The notes beneath the pieces were generated by a model that saw only the letters and a program-made list of their open reading frames with translations, made no database searches and was not told the origin of the DNA. This document shows, piece by piece, positions 55,953 through 64,000 of a DNA stretch of 64,000 bases. The stretch spans positions 496,001-560,000 of the forward strand of contig JAULSR010000005.1 in assembly GCA_030512295.1 (NCBI GenBank). Reading direction: 5' to 3'. The DNA comes from Bombardia bombarda. Taxonomy: Eukaryota > Ascomycota > Sordariomycetes > Sordariales > Lasiosphaeriaceae. A program made the position numbers and the translations under genes. Numbering within the stretch: position 1 is the stretch's first letter; every line of letters begins with the position of its first letter.

Positions 55953-58404
55953 GATGTCGAGCTCTTTTTGAAATAGATCAAGGGCAGGTGCGACTAAGAC
56001 GGCGCAAGGAGACGAAGGTGGAGGAAGGTAAGGTACCTAGGAAGGTGTGAGTTAGCTCTGGAGAGAAGGAGGAAATCAAAAAGGTCAAGAAGTTCCCTAA
56101 TCAGAGAAGGCTCCCTCAGATGGATTGGCAGAGAAACACGGAAGGCAGGCGTACGGTACGGTAGGCACGACTACGAGCGAGGAGAGCGGCTGAGGAGCTG
56201 AGCGAGCCTTCTGCCTTTTTTTGGCGCCTTTGAGGTAAGGTACGTATGGGGGGGGAGACCTGGGAGGCAGAATAGCTAGATGAATGGATGCGGGCGGCTT
56301 AGCAGCAGTTGGGCAGGACGAGGGGTTGCTCGAGGGTACCCCGCCGAGCAGATGCCTTGTGCGACAGCGGACCCCTACCTGGCAGTACGTTTCGACCTCT
56401 ACTGATGCACCTTACTTCTGTTACAGAGACCAATATAGCAACACAACAAGTGCCGATGGCGATTCAGGCAGCGCCATCTCGGCGAATTGAGAGTCTTGAT
56501 ATTTCAACGCGCAGAACTGCTACCGGATACGCATGATGCTGGGAAAGCAACCGCCCTGGTTTCCCGACTGGGTGTATCTAAAGGTACCTTATCGGGCGCT
56601 TTGGGTGGAGAACTCACGTTGGACTAGGTACCTAGACTAGGACCCTGTCCGGCTGGGCTGTGGAAGGAGCGACTGGCGCTTGCTCAGCCTGGAACAGCCC
56701 CCACCTCCTATCGCCAAAGCAGCCTGACCCCCTAAAAAGGAGCCTGGGAAGCCGCCTGGGAAGGAGCATTCGTCTGTTCGCATCTCTTCGCATCCCGTCG
56801 CTAGTCATCCTATTCGCGGGGTAATACGTACAATTGCAGGAACGAAGCTGTTTCCGTCGAGTTTGGTGTTGCATGTGCCACTGCTCGACAGGCCAATTTG
56901 CTACATGTTGGTCACTCTACAGATTTATTTAGATATTTTGGATTGCATCTCCGAAACTGAATAACGCTCTGTGTTGATATTGATGAGTGGAAGAAGGCAA
57001 ACACCAACACCTCGCTTCCCTTTCATCACTATCTGGAACTTCCAGTTCAACCTCATCACGACATGCCTTGCGAATTGCACCGCCACGAAACATCAAGATC
57101 TGCCAATGGAATATTACACAGAAGAAACGAAATCCTGCCAGTGGCTTGCGGCGCAGTCTCATCGAAGATCTTGATGTCTTACCGTCCTTTTGCCATGTGG
57201 TCACACCCGACATAGCATGCATCCCGTTCTAAGCTTACACGTTCAAGGCAAACATTAGACGTATCTTCCACGTTTCAACAAAATGACAGCTCAGAGATCG
57301 GTACCCACATGTGGCTTGCGGGTTACCTCTGAATTACGAAGCTATTCTTCTTTATCCATACCTGGATATGCATACCATACCGATGAATGTAATGCATCCC
57401 CAGCCTTCACCGGGCGGCTGTCAGTGACTGCGGCTCGGCCCTTCAGGCGGCTACCTCACATCGTGAGAAAACATCCATCCCATAGTAAGCTGCAGCCCAA
57501 TGAGGCTCTAAGCTGGCACGTCGGACCAGGAGAAAAGAAAACGAAGGCATCGGTGAAGGACATACAATTGCCCGCATGGAATTCCCGATCTGGACAAGCT
57601 TGATCCTCAAGACGCGGACGCCCTACAGCGGGACGGGCCAATGGATAAGCACCTAGGCAGCCTCCCGCGCCTGGGTTTGCTCTAATCGGTTCCCCTCTGC
57701 TGGGTTACAGGGTTCCCCATCGCTATTGTTGGGCGTGACACGCCGCTGACGGGAGCTGCTTAGAGCAAGGAGCCCGGCTCACCTAAAGGTGGCAGCAGTA
57801 TCCATCCCTCTTTGGCCTCGACCTAAATGATCTCGGGCTGATGTGTCAACGTGGAATACTTTGTCGAGATTCTGTCTCCTTTCACCTGTCAATGGCCAAG
57901 TGGCAGTTAGTGGTGCCTGAACGTTTCATTGTTCTCCTGTTGATTTGCTCGTCCCCCTTTCCCCCTTTACCCCTCCTTCAACGTGAGGTGTAAATGAACG
58001 ACCTGGAAGTCATTGGGCTTTAAGCAAACCTGGAATGATTCCATCCCACCTATTTCGTACTTAGGTAATTACCTATGACATTATTTAACCTACCTTACCT
58101 TACCTACCTCACTTTCATACGTTAACCACCTACCTATCTGGCAGCGCTGCAGCACTGCTTGCTCTGCACTCCCCTCATCCTTGCCGCCCTGTGCGTTGAG
58201 ACAACACAGCTACTCTCCCCGCTTGACCCCGCCACCACCACTACCATCATTACCACGACCACGACCAAGCTGTCCATCTTGGTTGTCTGCCGTGGGCTAC
58301 CTTAGTCGTTTGTTTTCTTTTTCGAGCAAATTACCGGATCTGCCCACTCCTCAAGCGACGACATTTCTTTTCACACATCGCCCAGCAGTCGGCGCAAGCA
58401 AAAC
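55953..58404. other. 2.45-kb divergent intergenic region
   Basis: It lies between the kinase start (minus) and the UBE2W start (plus). It is rich in GGTACC-centred palindromes (GGTACCTAGG at 56032-56041, AAGGTACCTT at 56581-56590, CTAGGTACCTAG at 56624-56635) and in CTACCTTACCT runs near 58080-58140. No ORF is convincing. Confidence 0.55.
56624..56635. promoter_or_regulatory. Perfect 12-base palindrome CTAGGTACCTAG
   Basis: Self-complementary over 12 bases; another palindrome with the same GGTACC core (AAGGTACCTT) lies 34 bases upstream. A binding site for a dimeric factor is possible, but this is inferred only from symmetry and repetition. Confidence 0.35.
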
Positions 58405-59142
58405 ATGACGGCACAATTCGCCGCCAAGCGGCTGGGGAAGGAGCTGCAAAAGGTGCGCTATCACGTACCTTGATATCCCCCGATCCAACTCGATGCCCGT
58501 GAACGCGGCGGCGCAACGCTTAAAGCTCGCGCTTTTCCAACTTCGCAAAAGTCGCTTCATGATATAATATAGATAGTAGCACGGGCTAACAAAAACGAAT
58601 CTATCAATTCGGCCGCTGCTTGCAGATCAACAACTCCCTCCCGCCCGGCATCGAACTGGTCTCGGCCGATAACTTTGAGGAGTGGCTGCTGGACATCCGG
58701 GTGCTCGACAACAACCCGCTCTACCGCGGTCACACATACCGGCTCAAATTCAAATTCGCCTCGTCCTATCCCATTGGTATGTTCCGAGTCGCAGACTAAC
58801 ACAATGAAAGTTATATACATGTAAATATAAATAAAACCCACACTAATGCGCACCCCTCTGCACAAATATTCAGAACCCCCCGAAGTGGTCTTCGTTAAGC
58901 TCGCCGACCGGCTTATCCCCATCCACCCACACATATACTCAAACGGCATCATCTGCCTCGACCTGCTCAGCTCCCAGGGATGGAGCCCCGTGCAGAACGT
59001 GGAGAGCGTATGCATGAGCTTGCAGAGCATGTTGACGGGGAACACAAAGGACGAGCGGCCGCCTGGGGACGAGGAGTTTGTGCGCGCCAACAGGCTGCGG
59101 CCAAAGGATATTGATTTCTTTTACCATGACAACAATGTGTGA
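58405..59142 (+). CDS. Ubiquitin-conjugating enzyme E2, UBE2W/Ubc16 type
   Basis: E2 that accepts ubiquitin from E1 on a catalytic cysteine; UBE2W family members can modify protein N-termini. Exons 58405-58452, 58626-58776 and 58874-59142, 155 residues, the family size. The product starts MTAQFAAKRLGKELQKINNS and has SLPPGIELVSADNFEEW, YRLKFKFASSYPIEPPEVVF, then HPHIYSNGIICLDLLSSQGW with active-site Cys94 and Asn87 of the HxxYSNG segment. VQNVESVCMSLQSMLTGN follows, and the end is FFYHDNNV. The introns are 173 and 97 nt. The first donor (GTGCGC) is weak, but the join is supported by the conserved QKINNSLPPG sequence. The disordered C-terminus and the PHIYSNG motif separate it from canonical E2 classes. 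Confidence 0.92.
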
Positions 59143-60422
59143 GGCGGAAAAGAGGGGAAGGGGGAACAGGGGATGGAGGAAGTGTGAGGTTGCTCTCTCA
59201 CCCTCATTCTTGCCTTGCGCTTCTATCTTTTTCTTTTATCCTTGTTGGTTCCCGGGTGGGAGGAAACCCTATTGATTCCATGGGAGCAAACTTATTTTCC
59301 TCCTCCTCGCAGTTTCTCTTTTCTTTACTGTCGTTTGGGATTTAGGGCGTTGTTGCTCTTTTTCTCCTTCTCTCCACTATCTCTATCTCTCTGCGTGTGT
59401 CCAGCTGTCGGGTGTGGTTTCGGGCGGGGATTGGAGGTTGGAGTGAGAGAAAGAATGAAAGGAGAGGGGGGACCTGGGCATTGACATTGCATTCAAAAGC
59501 ACACACACACGGTCTGGCTGGCTTTGGTATGGAGTTGAGCATCATATCTGCTTGCTTTGCTTTTGCTTTGCTTGCTGCGCATCATGGGGGGCATGGGAAG
59601 CGGGAAGGGAAACATTTCAGTTGCTCAATTACTTGGCTGTATGTAAGGGGCGCCGTCTCGTCGGAATCGGATCTATGTGTTCGTAGTACGTATATATCTT
59701 AGGTAGTCATAGGATAGGTTGTGTTTGGGTTGCTGCATGGTTTGAAGCCAGACCGGTCGGCCGAGAGGGGACGGGAATATCAAAGTAGTTAAGGAGAGTT
59801 TCAGGTCATTTGCGCCAGTCCAGTCGGTCAGGTCAGTTCATATCATAATGAGATGCCTGATCTGAGCATATTTATGTATTTATACTTATTGTTTCCATCT
59901 GCTTTGGGAAGTGATGTTGACGGCGTGTAAGCTCGAAAGCCAGCCAGCCTTTTCTTGTTGACTTGGCATAAACTGGTGGTTTTCGCAATCACTTTCAGGT
60001 CCCTTGGATGTCATATTTCGCATACATACTGTCCTTTGTAAATTCCTAGGAAAGGGGCTTTACCTTACGTCGCGGCAACTTATCGTGAGATGATAAGCTT
60101 CGTGAATCGTGGTAGGGACCGAACGTGCGTCATACAGCGGATTCCATGCCCCCCTTGAATGGACGGCGCTAAAAAGTAGGATGCCTCGGCGAAGTAGCAC
60201 ACCGACCTGCCGATCCCCCAGCAACCTTACCTTAGCTGCTTAGAGCTATGGTCAGCTCTCTCAGCTGGGAACGCTAGGCGGCCCTGTTCCCGGAGACCAG
60301 ACATCGCGCCCACCTTACCTTACACTAACTACAGCGCCCGTCCACCGACGACAGCTCCAGGATCCACCCAAACACAGCAACAACAGACTGAGCTGCATGG
60401 AGAGCTCATGAGAGAGCTCATC
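59143..60422. other. Intergenic region between UBE2W and VPS33
   Basis: 1.28 kb, 3' flank of UBE2W and promoter of VPS33. It contains T/C-rich tracts and CACACACAC near 59500. No gene seen. Confidence 0.55.
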
Positions 60423-62807
60423 ATGGCTCCTCATGCGGGTTTTGACACGGAGCAGGTGCGAGAGAAGGCCCGCAAGGACCTGCTCTACCTGCTCGAGGGA
60501 GTATGTCACCTAAACCAACACCTTTGGGATCGTGTGTTGCGCTGGCGCTGAAACTGACAGCAGAGCTTCCTTCTAGGTGCGCGGGAAGAAGAACCTCGTG
60601 ATTGAGAAGGGGCTGGCCGGCCCGCTGGGTGTCATTGTGAAGGCTTCGACGTTGAGGGACTACGGCGTCGACAACTTCTTCTTTCTTGAGAACGGCAACA
60701 CCGACACGAGCCAGCGCAATGTCGTCTTCATTGCCCGCGGCGAGTGCGCTCGTCATGCGCAATCCATTGCAGGTCAGCGCATTCATTATTACCTACTGTC
60801 CATCTATTTCCCACTCGGTATTGTTGGCTAGTTGAACGAGCCATGTTTGAAGCCCAAGTCCAGCGCAATCATGCCCAGTGACCACACTGACTTACCGGCA
60901 GAGGGGTTCACAGCCTTACTGTCATCTCAAGATATAACATACTGACAGAGAGCCTTCAGATCAGATGATACGTCTACAGCGCGAGAGCCAATCCCCCCAC
61001 GAGTTCCATGTCTTTTGGGTGCCCCGGCGGACGTTGGTCTCTGACAAGGTGCTGGAGGAGGCCGGCGTGCTGGGCGATGCTAATGTCGCCGAGCTGCCCC
61101 TTTACTTCTTTCCGTTGGAGAAGGATGTCTTATCATTAGAGCTGGAGGACTCGTTCCGCGACCTTTACCTTGCCAAAGACCCGACACCGATCTTTCTCCT
61201 CGCCAAAGCCTTGATGGGAATCCAGCAGAAACACGGCCTGTTCCCCCGAATCATCGGCAAGGGTGATAATGCCAAGAGAATCGCTGAGCTCCTATCCCGC
61301 ATGCGGCAGGAGATACTGGCCGGCGAGGACGTGAACGAGACTGACAAGGTCGGACTTACGCCTAGCACCACAACCGAGAGTGTCATCATTATCGACCGCG
61401 AGGTCGATTTTGTGACGCCTTTGCTCACGCAGTTGACCTATGAAGGGTTGATAGATGAAGTCTTTGGGATACAGAACAACCAAACCGATGTTGACTCGAC
61501 CATTGTTGGCGCCTCAACTCAGCCAACCCCTCAGGCGGCAGCAGCAGCTACTGCTCCGTTGAATAGTGTTCAAACGCGAAAGCGCAAGATCCAGCTCGAC
61601 TCATCGGATAAGTTGTTTGAGCAGGTGCGCGACACAAACTTCGCCATAGTTGGGAATCTTCTGCATAAGATAGCGCGGCGGTTAAGGGACGATTACGAGG
61701 CGAGACACAAGTCAAAGACAACGGCAGAACTGAAAGAGTTCGTTACAAAGCTCCCGGGATATCAGGCGGAACAACAGAGTCTCAAGATCCACACTGGCCT
61801 GGCCGAGGAGATCACCAAGTACACGCGCACGGAAAGTTTTAATAAACTGCTGGAGGTGCAGCAGAATCTGGCGGCCGGAGCTGACCCATCCTCTCAGTAT
61901 GAAGCCATAGAGGAACTAATAGCGCGTGACACGCCCCTACCACAGGTTCTGAGGCTTTTGTGCATCTACTCGTGCATCTCGGGCGGCATCAAGACTAAGG
62001 AATTTGACCATTTCCGACGGCTCATTCTCCAGGGATATGGATACCAGCATCTGCTCACCCTCCAGAGCCTCGAAAAGCTCCAGCTAATTTTATCGAGATC
62101 ATCACCTCTGGCGTCTATGATTCCCATGACGGGCGGCTCTGCGGGGCCCACCGGCACGAAGACGAATTATACATATCTGCGGAAGCAACTACGGCTCATC
62201 GTGGACGAGGTCAACGAGCACGACCCCAACGATATTGCCTATGTCTACAGCGGCTATGCTCCTCTGTCGATCCGCCTTGTGCAGTGCATCCTACAGAAGC
62301 AGTACCTGATCTCGATAACGCGCGGCAACGGCGGTGCGGGCAATGGGTCTGGTCCGGGCGCAGGGGGGGCGCGCAGGGGTGGCGAGGATTTGACGATGCG
62401 GTTAAACATGCGCGTGGCCCGACATTTGACGAGGTGCAGAAGGGCGAGGACAAGGCGGTCAAGGCCCGGGCGCTGCTGTCAGGCGGTGGTGCTGGCGAGA
62501 AGAAGACGGTGTTCGTCGTGTTTGTGGGAGGTATCACTTTCACCGAGATTGCGGCGCTGCGGTTTATTGCGAAGAAGGAAGAAGGTATGTTGTGCGGCCC
62601 AACCTAACCAATCGACTTGCTGATATTCCTATGTGGTGTTGTGTTCTGATGGCTAACGGTTTTCTTTCTTATTATGGAGCAGGCCGGAGAAATATCGTCA
62701 TCTGCACGACATCGATCATTAGCGGGAACAAGATGATGGAGGCGGCGATAGAGACGGGGGCATTCAAGAAGGAGAATGTGAGCGCAGCGCAGGTCCCGGC
62801 TGGTTGA
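60423..62807 (+). CDS. vps33: Vacuolar SM (Sec1/Munc18) protein Vps33, with an apparent 1-base deletion
   Basis: SM subunit of the HOPS/CORVET tethering complexes that promotes SNARE assembly at endosomes and the vacuole. Exons 60423-60500, 60577-60772, 60960-62584 and 62683-62807; about 674 residues if one base is allowed for. Vps33 features are KKNLVIEKGLAGPLGVIVK, the EFHVFWVPRRTLVSDK segment, LYFFPLEKDVLSLELEDSF, IIIDREVDFVTPLLTQLTYE (a hallmark of SM proteins) and KKEEGRRNIVICTTSIISGN at the end. Within exon 3 the frame breaks at the G7 tract 62363-62369. Upstream reads ITRGNGGAGNGSGPGAGG; the matching continuation GWRGFDDAVKHARGPTFDEV is in another frame. A 30-nt intron that would restore the frame is too short to be credible. 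The simplest reading is one missing G, either a sequencing or assembly error or a recent mutation. The rest is intact, which favours error. Confidence 0.85.
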
Positions 62808-64000
62808 AAAATTGATTATATCTGTATACCAATACCCATTTGAAGAACACAGACGGATGGCTGGGCAGCTGGGTAGGTGTTTATCTAATATACATTGACT
62901 GGCCAGTCAGATTGGGAGGAGGTTCATGGGTGCAATTGGGGGACCTGGAATAATTGGAGGTGGAGTGGTAGAGTTGTAGATGTGCAGTGTGTGGAATTGA
63001 AGCTAAAGATAAGAATCAAGCTGATAGTAGCTGGGGAACATCTGTAAGCTCATGGAAAGGGAATAACCCCAAGTCGACGAGCAGGGTGGCTGTCCGAGAA
63101 GGAAGGAGCACCGGGGGTGTTCTTTTGTGGTTCTAGCCTCTAATTGGGACCTCACGTGACGGTACCATGCATAGTGGAAAAGACCTTATTCCATGCGCTG
63201 CAGTCTCGGCTCTGGGGGTGTTGTGGGGACAGAACATGGACTGATCAGCAGATACTGGATCCAATCCCTATAGCCCAACGACATATCACTCTACCGGCGC
63301 CAATTGCGAGTTATCGAATACCCATTGCCATACCTAATATCTCAGACCATTACGAGCCTCAGACCAGTCTTGTTCAGTACCTACCATATTGGGTGGGCGT
63401 GATACGGGTGCCTGTGGGTGAAGATATCCATGCTGCTTAAACAAGGTACGAGAAACTGAAAGCCACTTCCCCCGGTGGCCGGTCTGCATCTTCCCATTCT
63501 ACGACGTTAGTGATCCATCATTTGCGGAAAAGAAAGCTGTAACTTTTTGGAACGAACCCACTCGCCCACCCGCTTCCTTCCAATGCACCCACCCCCCAGC
63601 CAACTCGTCCACCCTGCCCAACCCGCAATGGGGTTGTTCAATTCTCATATACCCATCACCAAGACGAGTTGCTGATATGTGCAAAATAGAAGTCAGGGTC
63701 CTGCTTGTCTCGTGGTGATAAGCAGTTCCCTCCCGTTTGGCGATTTTTTTTAAAAAAAAAGAAGACTCAGTTTTTGTGCCACCACCTCACACCTTACAAT
63801 ACTACTACCACTACTACTACTTTGTCGCCCTCGCCCCGTCCCGTCTTCTTCCGTCCTGACTTAGGTCCTCTGCCTTATGGAACGAGGCCGAGCACGGCGT
63901 CAGCTACGACGACCAATTATCCGATTCCGTATACTCAATCCAACCGAGACTCACACCCTCTGCCGGAATAATGGGAGCGGCTTCGAGGAACCGGACCGGA
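62808..64000. other. Right-end region, no complete gene
   Basis: 3' flank of VPS33, then a C/T- and ACT-rich stretch (63780-63960) that looks like a 5' leader. An ATG at 63971 starts an open frame (MGAASRNRTG) that runs off the window and could be the first codons of the next gene. This cannot be tested here. Confidence 0.35.

Noticed and set aside
62330..62375. Possible 30-nt intron restoring the VPS33 frame
   Set aside because: Far shorter than any other intron here (minimum 44 nt) and without a branch point; a one-base indel is simpler.

Overview
The window is nuclear DNA of a filamentous ascomycete, most likely a Pezizomycotina of the Sordariomycetes type. The evidence is many short GT-AG introns (44 to about 190 nt) with CTGAC/CTAAC-like branch points, widely spaced genes on both strands with 1 to 5.6 kb gaps, and a eukaryotic housekeeping gene set. 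I saw no operons, tRNA, rRNA or CRISPR arrays. Exon coordinates were read by eye from splice signals and protein continuity; many coding ORFs have to be joined across introns.

Layout. 1.6-2.4 kb: ribosomal protein eL33, split by four introns and containing a 10-nt microexon. 2.4-8.0 kb: no gene seen. 8.0-9.6 kb: a DUF2406 protein. 10.7-15.0 kb: a degraded accessory block with a low-complexity ORF, a Myb-like ORF, two relics of an F-box/WD-type C-terminus in opposite orientation, and an APH-type phosphotransferase with a frameshift. 15.3-19.3 kb: a small conserved-looking ORF, a JmjC/cupin-like protein and a convergent DUF7924 protein. 21.0-25.6 kb: VMA21 and, divergent from it, a Fun30-type SNF2 remodeller.

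27.9-32.9 kb (minus strand): protoporphyrinogen oxidase (HEM14) and the poly(A)-RNA-binding zinc-finger protein Nab2. 35.9-37.9 kb: a secreted GH20 beta-N-acetylhexosaminidase. 39.9-41.8 kb: a CYP52-clan-like P450, convergent with a full-length ABC-B transporter (42.5-46.7 kb). 51.7-52.9 kb: an uncharacterised fungal protein. 54.2-56.0 kb: a Ca2+/calmodulin-dependent protein kinase with a 7-nt first coding segment. 58.4-59.1 kb: a UBE2W-type E2. 60.4-62.8 kb: the SM protein Vps33, with an apparent one-base deletion in a G7 tract.

Most genes are unrelated housekeeping functions (translation, V-ATPase assembly, vacuolar fusion, haem, mRNA export, chromatin, ubiquitin, Ca2+ signalling) and do not form a pathway. 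The accessory part is 10.5-19.3 kb. The observations most worth checking are the microexon, the inverted F-box relics, the DUF7924 protein with an E-x-K motif, the charged insertion in the first ABC nucleotide-binding domain, the long tail on HEM14, and a recurrent GGTACC-centred palindrome in intergenic DNA.
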